A stretch of DNA of 64,000 nucleotides from Nymphaea colorata (Eukaryota; Streptophyta; Magnoliopsida; Nymphaeales; Nymphaeaceae): the NCBI RefSeq assembly GCF_008831285.2, contig NC_045139.1:19140354-19204353 (forward strand), in the 5' to 3' direction. The notes under the pieces are model-generated. The model worked only from the letters and a program-made list of their open reading frames with translations, was not told the origin of the DNA and did no database searches. Shown here one piece after another: positions 49,101-60,560 of the stretch; position 1 is the stretch's first letter; each line of letters begins with the position of its first letter. The position numbers and the translations under genes were made by a program.

Positions 49101-51693
49101 GAACCGTTTGAATGTTTCTTCATTTTCTCCTTTCTTCCAACAAAGCTGTTGTTATCTTCTTGAAAGAAATAATAATGGGAAAAACTTTGTGAAGTCATGG
49201 GAAATCTTCTTCCTGCTGGATATAAATTTGCTTAATTTGTTCATTTAAGTTATATGGGATCATTATAGACAAGTTCTTATAAGGTTCCAAATTGTAGTGC
49301 AAGATTTCAGCATCGAGCGACAAGCTTCAAAGAACTAAGATATATATGCGATGGAGACAATAATGGTGTGATGTACTATTCTGGCACCTCATATGGGAAA
49401 CATCAATGGGTTAATCCCGTCATAGCCAAGGTCATCTTCCTGACTTAACATTGTCATGTAGCTCATTGCCCAATTATGTAGACCTTTCATATGAATCTCT
49501 GTTCTTGTCATTCTCTGATGTGCAGAGAGTTATTATTACTGCTAGCAGTCCTACTTCAAGATACACAGACCCTAAAGCACTAACATCAAGAGCCTACCAG
49601 GTTTTTATCAGTGGCACCAAGAGCATGACATCTGTATTTGTGCTTATTAGGAAGAAAGTTAATTCATTTGTTTACATTAGGCAACCTCCTTTACTGGACC
49701 ACATGTTGAAGGAGGTCAAAGCTGCGCTTGGTGGAAGGTTGATCTTGGTCAAGAACATCAGGTTTGGATATTCATGTTGCCATTGTTGTTGAATTTTTTG
49801 TTTTTTTATGTCTTTGTTATGCATTTGTTTTCTTACAAAGATAACATAACGTAACACACACACACACACACATGTGTGTGTGTGTGTGTCCATTTCTAAT
49901 GAAATTCTATCATTATTGGAAATATTCATATGTTGAAGTAATTAAGTGACTTATTTTGCTTAATTTGTGGGTGGTTATAGATTAAATGAAGGTAATGAAT
50001 GTTTGTGTCTTTGTGTATATGTATGTATGTATGTATCATAGTCACAAATAACGTCTCTGAATTTTAAACGGCGAGGTTTTTCTCAGGTATAATACGGTGA
50101 GCTTGAAAAAACGGGAAAAATACAGTAATTTTTTAAAACTTTTTAAAAAACTAAAAATGGGTGAAAATAAAATAAGTGAGAAACTAATAACATAAACATG
50201 TAAAGATAAGTAGATTTGCAACAAATAAAAAATAGAAAACGAAAAAAAAAACTATTTGGCATTAAAAGAAACTGAAAAATTGAAAAAAGTGAAAAATGAA
50301 AATCGTTTTTAACGTTTTAAAAAAACATGTTTTTTTAGTTTTAAACGGCCATTTAATTTATCGTGTTTTTTTTCGAAAAAAAACATGTTTTCTGTGACTA
50401 TACTAGTATGTATTGATTGCTGGTATCAATTTTTCATGAAATCTGTAATTATTGGAAATATTCATATCTTCAAAATAATTTATTGACTTTGTTTGCTTAA
50501 TTTCTGGGTTGCTGCGGATTACGTGCAGGCATAATTAATGTAGCAAGAGAAGCCAAAAATGTATAATGTGCTAAAGAAACTTATCAAACTTCTTCTATCA
50601 TGAGTAGTGAAAACTAGGAGCACTAGCATGTTGCCGATAGCTTACCAAGTCCGTTTTATGTCTATTTCATTATATACTTACATTGAAGGGCCACTGACAG
50701 AAAACGGAGCATTCTGTAATGAAAAACAGAACATTCTGCGATATAGAAGTCAGTGGAAACAAAATTGAAGCACCAAGCTCGTGCATTGTCCTTCATTCTC
50801 TTGCTTGTGATGTTCTCATTACTCCATATCCTTATTTGTATCCTTCAAGTAGTATTTTCTTCCATGATCATGGGGACTTGGTGTTTACATATGACATCCA
50901 TTTGTATGTTCTACATTCCCCTCAGATTCAGCAACAAGTATAATGATATTAGTAGTCTTGTCCTCTAAAACTGATGCTTCGTTGCTGTTTAGAGCTGGTT
51001 CATCTGAAATATTAGGTCTATACAGTTCCATATTGCTGCACCATTGTTCAATGATTGGCTACAAAAGCATAACCATAAAATTTATCAAAGGGAGCCAATC
51101 ATCTTTTAATGTGCACTTTGTATGTGAGCTATACATAGTGATTCCAAAGAGAATTCATCATGGTGGCACTCCATTCTTTGACTTGTTAGCTCTCATGCTC
51201 ACCTGAAGATTATTTGCAGACCAACCGTAGCTAGTTCTTCAACAACTACACTAATTTCTACAGCTGAATGTTCTATTTCCTCATAATTGGGAAGGAAAAC
51301 TGGAAAAGTTGACTGCTTTCTTTGTGCAGCTCATGTGCAACTACTACACCATGAGACAAGATGGTTCCACGGCCTATCCAAGATGCTGGTCTTTAGAGGT
51401 ATGTGATTCTGGTGTACTTCCGCCCTGTTTTCTGGTGCCGATACCAACACTTGGAGGTGGAAATAATTTGATAGGGTTCACTGGATGGGGAGAAATGGAG
51501 TGGATTGCGCACACATGAAAATGACCAAACAATTTGTAAGCCGGGTCAGTTTGCATCATGGCCAGTCAACGGACCAAATGCACTACTTCCTTTCAGATTT
51601 TTCAGAATAATATTGACTGGTCCCACTACTGCAGTTTCAAATCCATGGAATTTCTGCGTTTGTTTCTTAGAACTGTATGGATATTTTCGCTGA
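46118..51693 (+). CDS. Two-BTB/POZ, BACK and discoidin-like domain protein (Arabidopsis At2g30600 type), 12 exons
   Basis: Exons: 46118-46984, 47138-47455, 47631-47861, 48309-48470, 48582-48794, 48884-48931, 49013-49071, 49298-49430, 49526-49600, 49681-49761, 51330-51398 and 51475-51693 (TGA). They sum to 2475 nt, giving 824 aa with all phases closing; Arabidopsis At2g30600 is about 810 aa. Residues 15-165 match the family's N-terminal domain, with FQSYWISIYDGLISIGKG and SSWDKHVGYRNV (FAMeT-like). An acidic linker follows near 186-204. The first BTB domain starts near 225 and the second near 365. A BACK-like helical region spans about 475-600. The C-terminus resembles an F5/8 type C (discoidin) fold: SGTSYGKHQWVNPV, AWWKVDLGQEHQLMCNYYT, SLDGEKWSGLRTHENDQ and NFCVCFLELYGYFR. 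BTB-BACK proteins often act as CUL3 ubiquitin-ligase adaptors; the substrate is unknown and this role is inference. Confidence 0.93.
49853..49890. repeat. (CA)n(TG)n near-perfect palindrome in BTB intron 10
   Basis: A CA run meets ATGTGTGTG, so the two halves are complementary and could fold into a hairpin. Confidence 0.93.
50038..50401. mobile_element. AT-rich MITE-like element in BTB intron 10
   Basis: ATAGTCACAAATAAC on the left mirrors the inverse of the right end, ATAGTCACAGAAAACATG (9 bp identical). The interior is A-rich with AACGTTTTAAAAAAACATG. It is related to sequence near 19012 and 25491. Confidence 0.5.
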
Positions 51694-52938
51694 GAATGTC
51701 ATTTAAATGTAAAAGTAATAGTACCTGCCCCCACTGTGAAGTTGTACATTATGCTAAACAAATAAGAGTAGTTCTTTTTCATGTTCCATCTACCACTTTG
51801 CGCATGTCCGCACATCCACAAGATGCACACACCTGCCTACATGCCTAATGTTGCCAAGTTGATGTAACCGCAAAGATGCAGGAAGTCCTGTTCTTTTGTT
51901 ACTGGGAATGCAAATGGGTTAGACATGTTCAATTACCACCTTATTTCTAAATTCTAATCCGCGGGAATGACTGCGTATGTACAGTTTCGTAACCACATTC
52001 GGATTTGAACCCGACATCTGATTGGGATTTCATAACGATCCTACCTGAATAGATATAAATGTCGGGTCTTAAGCTAGTCGGATCAGAACCTGATATCGAA
52101 ATTTGTGGTTCTGAAGTCAAGTCCAATTCTGATTAGTCGACTTCAGTAAGGGTTGGATCCAACATGAATCGGAACAGTTATAACTCTATTTGTTACTACT
52201 AGCAACTAAGTACTATATGCCGACGAAATATGCATTCATTGAGACTTGCAAACCGTATGAAAGAGATATTTTCTTATCATCAGCGACTCTTATAACATCA
52301 AAGGTTCAGCAGCAAATAATCAATATTTTTCAGAAAGATAACTTGAGTCAAAGCATGTTTTATAGTAAATTGATAATCATTAACATGTTAGCCTGTTGAC
52401 ATCTTGTTTAATCTTATTTTAGGAAAAGGTTAAGTGGTTAAACTTAAATCACACGTTTTTCTAGAACTGTTGATCTCTAATCTTTTTTAGAAGGGTATGT
52501 CTTCTTCAACGTACGTATTCGTTTAAGTTACATTTTTAGGTCTTCCTCCATAAATCATCAGACTTCTTTGGCAAAAACTTCTGTGAAACCATCTGTTTTT
52601 AGCTGCTTGACATGAATTTCTGTTAGGCCATACTTTTAGGTGTACTTAATTGATCTTAAACCGTCAGATCGGTTTGACAGAGATTACCTAGCAATAACGA
52701 GTAATCGATCGAGCACATAATCTTGGTTTCCGAAAAGGCAAAAAGTTTAATGGCCGGAATTGGACTAAGAGATGTGGCCTGAACAGTTTAATAATTAACT
52801 GAAAAACTGAAAACACGTTTTAACGTGAACAGGTGATGAACAATACCTAAACAATTCACACCAAATGGTTCACAACCATCTAAACCCCATGTTTCCTACA
52901 AAGGCCTCCGAAAAGTAATCCTCAAAAGATCGCACTTG

Positions 52939-53023
<85 letters not shown>

Positions 53024-53214
53024 TCTTGGAATAATATTTTACCAATAAATCCGCCGCCGCATCAGTTACCTACAAATTGACCGGAAAAGCTGGCTTTAAT
53101 TGAATAATATACAAACATCTCATATACAGATCCCCATTCAGACAACAGCCGAAGAAACGAAGTAGAGGAAAAAACGGCGGAGGCACGGAAGCAGCAAAGC
53201 ATGCTTGCGTTCCG
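51694..53214. other. Intergenic between BTB and APR-like genes (convergent 3' ends)
   Basis: It must contain the 3' UTRs of both genes. A patch at 51980-52170 is rich in TCGGATT/GAACCCGA-type motifs like the repeats near 15400. A long compound microsatellite lies at 52939-53022. No gene recognised. Confidence 0.55.
52939..53022. repeat. Compound (TA)n(GA)n microsatellite
   Basis: About 50 bp of TA followed by about 32 bp of GA with a CG interruption. Confidence 0.97.
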
Positions 53215-56200
53215 TTACCCCTCCATTCTCATGGTACAAGACGATGATGACTCACCAAGCGATACTGAAGCAAGAGAGGAGGCCCAAACCTTCGCACTTC
53301 TTGCTCCTTTCTGAAACTTCCTCATCTCCGACAGCCTCAACTTGCTCCATAACCTCTTTACGTTCAGAACATGCGTTGCTTGTTCCAGTAATGGACTTCT
53401 GTTCTCAAAGACCCTTCCCAAGCTTATGCGCCGACCATGTATGTTCCACAACACTTTCATTCGGCAAAACAGCCATGGGCATATGTAGATGAAAGCACGG
53501 AAACACAGAAACAAGACCGAAAGGGCAAGGTAGCGTTCCCTCATCAGCGTCTCCCACATGGAACCATGGCGTAGCCTTATAGTAGCTTCCTCCCCTACAT
53601 TCTCCTTCGTAGGACATAATTCAGCTTCAGTACCTGCAGGAGGAGTTTCATGAGCAGAAGATCTCCATTTTTTTTTTGTTTTTGAGAACAAATCGATGAA
53701 CCATGGGCTGTACACTGGCCAAGAGTTTGAATGAATTACCTGTGATTTTCTTATAAAACCCTATGAGGGAATCAATGTCCTTTGGCCCATGATAGCGAAC
53801 CTTGGTTGTCTGGTTTACTATGAGAAATGCAGGTAAACTATGAACTCCATATCTTGAAAAGACGCTGTAAACAGTATGATAATGCCGGTAAATGGAACAC
53901 ATTAGTCAAACCGTTAAAATTTAAGCTCAGTAAAAACAAACATGCACAATGATGAGGAGACAATCCCAGATGTTTGACCTTGGTAAAGCAGATGATTCTT
54001 CGACTGCCAAGTGTCTGATGCATGGAAACAAGGAATTAAGCATGTCAAATGCAGCCTTTCCATTGACCGAGAAGGGGCACCAAGTTGCATAGAAAAGTAC
54101 AGATGTATATGCCTCACTCATGAACCCAGACGTCAGAAGCTCATCGAGGGTATCACCATCCACCTTCAGGATACACAGTAAGGTCAGTTTCAAATTCCAC
54201 AATGTGGTAGCTACTAACTAGAAACAAGAGAGAAGCTGCTTATTACAACATCAGACATTCAACTTTCAACATTTTCTGCAAAGTGAAGCAGCTATTGTAT
54301 TTGCAATTTTGTCTTTCTAATGTGACAGATGCCCATTGGTTTGCTCTTTCTCAAAATTCATGAGAAAATAGAGGCCAACTATCAACTTCTATATTCGAGA
54401 TGAACAGAGATTTTGCGGCAATTATTTTTACTAATTTGCTATTTATGCCCAAAAAGCACTCGTTACTTGCAGAAACTAACAAGAAAATAACGAGGCAAGT
54501 TTCCTCCATAAAATAAAAGATAACTGGAAGACGCTAATAAGAAATATAGCAAAAAAATTAGATGAACATTTTTAGCATATGGTCACTAAAAAAGCGTAGA
54601 ATATCCACCTGTTACCTCAACAGTTGAATTGCACTGAAGAGAACATATAAAATCCATGCTGTTGAATGTCAAAGGTCACAAGTACAAGACACACAGGTAG
54701 GATAGCAGATCAAGCATCTGTGATGCTTTAAATGTTTTCCTTTCCAAGATAAGAATTTTGAGAAAAGCAAAGACATGAAGCTTCTTAAACCAATAACAGT
54801 TAAAAAAAATACTAAAAGCTTTGTACTAGAAGGAAATGAGTAGCAGTTTATGTCACACAAAAAAGGGGTAATATCCGCATCACTGCAGATGTAGGGGCAG
54901 CTCTGACACGTGCCCCAACTTCACCCTCTATCATTCACTTTCAAAAAAAATTTCCCTCTTCTTTTTTCTTCTCTCTCTCCCTCTCTTTGTAATTAAAGTA
55001 AAAAAGGGACAGATTAAGCTAAGAAACAGCTATATATATATATATATATATATATATAGCCGCACCCCTGCACCATTTTTTGAAATGTGCTGCACTGGCA
55101 TCTGCATGGGCACCGGCACCCCGCACCCATATGACATAGGGTTTACTTGAATCATTTGAACACATAAGAAGAAAAGGCAACAGGAAAAATTAGAGAAAGG
55201 CAAACAAAGGTACGCTTTTTTTGTTCCTTCTTCTTTTCTCTCCTTTGCTTAGGTTGTTGAGTTAGGCAAATCCCTACCAGATTTGGCAAAGAGATGCACC
55301 CAGAAATCAAACAACTCATTTTAGACATGCAAATTGAATGTCTAAATTGAAGTTACCTAGCAGGTACACAAAGCTCATATTGGTGGTGAGTAGTAAGTAA
55401 ATTTGGATAATGGAACAGGAAAAAGGACTGAATAGAAAGTCAGAAGCTCCTCAGACGCGCTGAAATAAGTAGAAAATGCAGAAACACATTATCTGGAGTA
55501 TGTAACAAATGTTGCCTCACTCGATTGAAGAAAATGATGCAAACAAGTTTCAAAATTCATGATCATTGACTTATATAACCATCCACACAAATAGATAACA
55601 AAAATTTCTATTATTTTAATAAAAGGGGCATACTGCCATGTTCTGTTACCAGAATGAATACCCGTTTGGCATTTGCTGACAAAATAAAACAAGCCCCCAA
55701 TATCCATGACCAACAACAATAGGTCCAAGTTAGGTTATTTATTTGTAGCAGCAAATCACCTACCTACGCTTTATAGACGAATTTCTAAAGCTATTGCTCA
55801 TTTGTCAAATCATTAGACTGAGATATCAATTAACAGCTGGATCCTTGGGGATGTATTTTATTTAGGTCCTTTATTAGGCCAACAAAAAAATGGAAGGTTT
55901 CAGGTAGTTTTGTTGACCGGAACTGCTGGATGTCTTTTTCATCAGTCACTGTTTACTCAGCAACCTGTTCTCAATTGAACTAATTTACAGAAAAGAATAA
56001 TTCAAATTTCTTGCCATCAGGTTCTAGCATGATTAAACAACTGCTTTACCTCTTCAGAAAACACCAAAGACATGGAAAATGTCAAATCTAGCGTATGCTA
56101 AAAAATAGCCACAGAACCATGAGACAGGGTCCACGTAGATGACAAGTGCAAATATGATTTTCTGTTGCATAGCATTAGTGCCTCACCCAGGTGTCCTTTT

Positions 56201-58165
56201 TTATTTTTTTGGCGGGGGTTGGGGGTGGTGGTGAGGGGGGTGTGGAAGGTGGTGGAGTGGGGTAAAGAGAACTCTCCAATTCCAGAATATTTTTCTTTGA
56301 ACAGTGGTGGAGCTAGGGTTGGGCTTCTATAGGCAGTTACCCACGTGCACGTACATAACTTATTTTATTTACATATTGGTTTTCCCACATAATTCAGTTT
56401 ATCATATGTTGGTGCATCTCAAATATAAGATTTTTTATATTAGTGCCTCTCAGCCACAAATTTCTAGCTCCACCACTGGTTTCAGCTACAGATATCCCAG
56501 TAGTAGTGGAGAAACTGATAAGTTATATTACCTTACATCAGTACACAGATCAGTGGTATTCTTTTATGTGCCCATCTAGCAGTCAACAATTATTTTTGTG
56601 TCATGTACAGCAAGGAGAAACACAAAGTTCCAATACACTGATAAACTCATTAACAGCCAAAAACCCTGTCAAATCATAAATAGGTCCAATCAGTTAAAAA
56701 ATTGCAGATGGGAAATAATGCAGTCAGTTTAAAACTTTATTCCTTCACAGAATTCATTTTGAGTGAAGCCAGCACTACATCAAGTAACTGTAATGAAATT
56801 CAGATCGAGCCATCGAGGGACCCATTAAATTATTATTAACTGTTTAACAAAGACATGGCTGTCAGCTGGCTCTCCACCAAAGAGGCAAAGATCACTGTTT
56901 TTCACGAGAATAGTAGGAGGAATTTTCTGCTAAGTGGCCCATCTACCAAAGAATCAAAAAACACCGGTTTTACTGATGCAGTTTTGTGCGTTCAAAAGCA
57001 TAGTTCTACCAATCTTTGTGAGAGTGGGATTTTCTTTTAAAAAAGATCAATTCACAAAATGCAGCGAAGAATGGATTCAGATATACAAATAATAGAATTG
57101 ATATGTAACAATATCAATGAAATTAACTATTCTAGAACTAGCACCTCTGACATGAAAGTCAACGTTAATGTTCTATATGCAAGTTCAACATGGACAGAAA
57201 TATTAACCAACAAACGTCCTTCACAACATCAACCCTCGAATTCATGAGTAAAGAAGCGAGCTTCATCGCTTAGATTCGTCAAGAACAACCATTGAAAAAT
57301 CTCAAATTCCACGTAATAAGAAAATAACATCACCGGGAATTCCTTTCTCTTACTAAAACATCAAATGAAACGAAGGCCTTCTTAATCCGTCTACAGACAC
57401 CAAAAATCTAGAAATCCTATCTAAAACTTCTTACACAATTATCTATACTTGCCCATGATTTGAACGAATCCGTCAATAGGGTAAGTGCATGCAGTTATCT
57501 AGCGATTTTTTGCAAGAGAATTCCTCGAGAACAACAGCCTAGCAAGTAGATCTCAACGAGCAGAAAAACTAGATCCACGACTACTCACGACCACAAAGAA
57601 GGATTAATTATCCCCTCCCACCACCCACACCCCCCCTACCCCTCTCCCACCACTACCGCTTCTGCCATGAAACATGGGGCAAGTTGTCAGCAGGTATTGT
57701 CTCTATGTGCCATAGATCAAAGCAAACGAACAAAAAAGGCGGTGGTCCATCGCCGGCGAAAGTCTAATCATTCTAGATCCGTGATAAACCATCGTTGAAT
57801 CATCCTTCTAATGCAAAATAACTCAAAAAAAGAAGAACAGTGGCGACGGCAATTATTCCGATTATCCCAGAAAAGAAACATCGAATCCTCTCTTGTCTAC
57901 TGAAAGAATCACGGGCCAATAACTGAAGGAAAAAAAAAAAGAAAGGAAAAGAACGCACCTGCAAAGGGGCAACAGGGAAAGGGAGAGGGCATCCCCGTCT
58001 GGAAAGGACAGCATCGACCGCCGGTTGCACGGGGCAGACGTCAGGATCAGAAACAGCCAACGCCGGGTATCCGGCGAAGCCGGAGACAAGCAGAAAGCCG
58101 ACCAGGGCGAAGGCGGCCGCCGACGGACCACGGCGGCAGACGCAGAGATTCTTTGCCTTCATCAT
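53215..58165 (-). CDS. APRL5: 5'-adenylylsulfate reductase-like protein (APRL5/7-like), 4 exons
   Basis: Exons in transcript order: 58165-57959, 54163-53979, 53864-53740 and 53633-53215 (TAA). They sum to 936 nt, giving 311 aa with phases closing. An N-terminal signal peptide or anchor (AAFALVGFLLVSGFAG, about residues 18-32) suggests secretory-pathway entry. A thioredoxin fold spans about residues 70-172. Its active site is WCPFS at 97-101, where thioredoxins have WCGPC, so only one of the two redox cysteines remains; this is a known mark of the APRL family. The fold's conserved cis-proline loop is YGVHSLPAFLIVNQT. A transmembrane helix follows at about 207-226 (YLALSVLFLCFRAFIYICPW). The C-terminus AKVWASSLASVSLGESS matches the family. 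The domain order is that of plant APRL proteins, which lack the reductase domain of true APS reductase. Function is unproven. Intron 1 is 3.8 kb and carries MITEs. Confidence 0.93.
55032..55059. repeat. (TA)n microsatellite in APRL intron 1
   Basis: TA dinucleotides in the 3.8-kb first intron. Confidence 0.93.
56302..56478. mobile_element. hAT-like MITE, CAGTGGTGGAGCTAG subfamily, in APRL intron 1
   Basis: Left end CAGTGGTGGAGCTAGGG; inverse of right end CAGTGGTGGAGCTAGAAA. The terminal repeats match over about 15 bp. The flanks do not show a clear 8-bp duplication. Confidence 0.78.
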
Positions 58166-60560
58166 CTCATCTCAACATCAGCGTCATCCTCTCGACCGCA
58201 AACTCTAACCCAACCCGCAACCCGGCTCTCTCTCTCTCTCTCTCGCTGTGTGCAAATGACAGCCTTTCTTCCTCCCTAGCATTTTGAGGGACATTTTCGT
58301 TGGAACGCCTGAAGTTTTGAGCTATTTCTAAATCATACCTTTACATTTTATGATTTGCAAAAACCGATTTGGGCGTTATGGCATTCCATTGTGATAAGCA
58401 GGAGCTTATGTAACAATCTCTGCATTAATGCCTCTAGATGACCCTAACAAACAACCTGTTCTTAGTTTTTATGGCAGCCTCCAAACATAGAAAACACTCT
58501 CTTTACTGTTACCATCTACTGAGATAGTGTCTTCTGTTTTATGAGATTGTATATTGAAAAAAATTCTTCTTTAAACTTTCTCTTTTGTCTTTATAAAAAG
58601 GGGCTCTTGGTTTACTATCAATGATACTTTTGTCAACTTTTGACACATTTTGGGCATAGATATAACCTGATAAGCCCAAATTCTCCCAAAAAAAAGAAGT
58701 CAAAATTTTGGAAAATTTGGTCGCTGAGCTGAATTATTCAAGCAAGTTCTTGGACTTGGCTCGAATTTTGCCCCCATTTTTAACCACCTCCAGCAACAAT
58801 ACTTTCAAGCAATTGACACAAGTTTTTACAAAACCATGCTCCATTTTTTTAATGGTAATCGATCATAAGCTGAAAGCTGAACAATTTACATTTAACTGCT
58901 TCTATAATAATACAACCAAATAGAAAATATTGAAAAAAAAAACGAGGGACTTGTTTTTGGAATTTACTGTCTCTGATGAATCAGCTGAGTTTACTCTTTC
59001 ACAAAATTGTGGACATGGTTGAAATATTAGTGAATTCAGATCAGATCTTGCCTTTATTGGATCTCGTGGATTTGGAATTGCCTACATAAGCTCAATGATT
59101 AAAACTTTGAATGCACAAAATCCAAGATACTTTACATGTGATTCTATTCATGTCTTGGAGAATGAATTATTGGAAAATAGTATCCAGCTGAAATATCGTC
59201 AGTGGGACACTTTTATTAGAGGATGCCCTAATAAGGGCTCCTTTTTTCCTTCATTTTTGGTATTTAAAGAATTTGATATTTCCATCATTTTATAAAAACA
59301 AGTTTTTTTTTCTCTTTTTTATCTTTTTACCATTCAAGATATGTGTCTTCTTTTCACACTTGGAATGTATTTTCCTTGTTTGGGGTCCGAATATATGACC
59401 TCCTCTGCATCTTTATTAGTATATGCTAAAAATACACTTGGTTTTGTAAGATTTCAAAAATAAAAAGGTGATCTGTTTTACGTAAAGTTTTTCATTGACC
59501 TTGTAACAACCTGACCCATTCTCGGGCTCGGGTTAATAGCCTCCCTTTATAAGTCCTTAAAAATCTCTCCAAATCTTGTAGATGAAAAAAGGTGTCTGAT
59601 GCATTTGTTTTAAGCTTGTTTTTTTGTTGAAGCTTTTCATAAAATTTGAATTAAAGTTTCACATCTATATAGTAGAGTACCATGCATTCAAACATGGTCA
59701 AGTGAACTTTTCATGTCACTCGCCTTAATTCCAATCTTCGCCTAAATTCATAACAAAAAGTCACATCTGATTTTCATTGTGGTTAGTGATAAAATTAAAA
59801 TTTTCTTACCAACTCATTGACATTCTTGAGTGGATTGGAAAAATTTTAAAGAGGTCTTACCAACTAAAGATGCATCTGCATAGAGAAAGGAAAAAATGAT
59901 AGCGACAAATAATATAAGGCACAAATTGCAAACCAAACACAACTTATTTGTGGGTCCTTTTGGCTTTGGGGATAGGAAGCAAGGTCAGAGATTGAGTGCA
60001 ATGGTGATGTGGAGCCAAATAAGAGACCCTGCTTACTTTTTATTGCTTTTCAAAGGCATGAATTTTCTTTGGAATCTCAAAAAAGAGCATTCAACTTTTA
60101 TATAAACTGTGTTTTCATTTAACTATCTTTTCTTATAATTTCAGCTTATGGGTGTCTTCATATTTTATATCTTAACATTTTTTTTTATTGGAAATGCAAA
60201 GTACTTTACATATTGAGATTTCAGATTTCTAATCCAAATTGAATGAGAGAGTTGCCCTCCATCCGGGGGCAAACAAGAATGCACCTCTCTCATCTTTACC
60301 CTAATTTAAGCCAAATTAATCTGGATATCATCTATTCCAATCCCCATTATTTATGGACCTGAATTATTCAATTTGGATCAAGATTTCATCCAAACAGTTG
60401 TAATTTGTATCCAACTCGAAGACAAACTCCCCAGCCCAATCCATATCCGTGCCAGATTAATGAGTCGGGCTTGGGTTGGATGTTGAGAGTCCAAATTACT
60501 GAGTTTCCGAGTCGGAGGGAAAATGAAATCGAGGGAGTGAGTTGAATCACAGCGAGAAGT
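58166..60560. other. Upstream region of the APR-like gene and intergenic DNA
   Basis: The first hundred bases are CT/GA-rich (short (CT)n at about 58229-58245), consistent with a 5' UTR. The rest is AT-rich without recognisable coding sequence. Confidence 0.5.
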
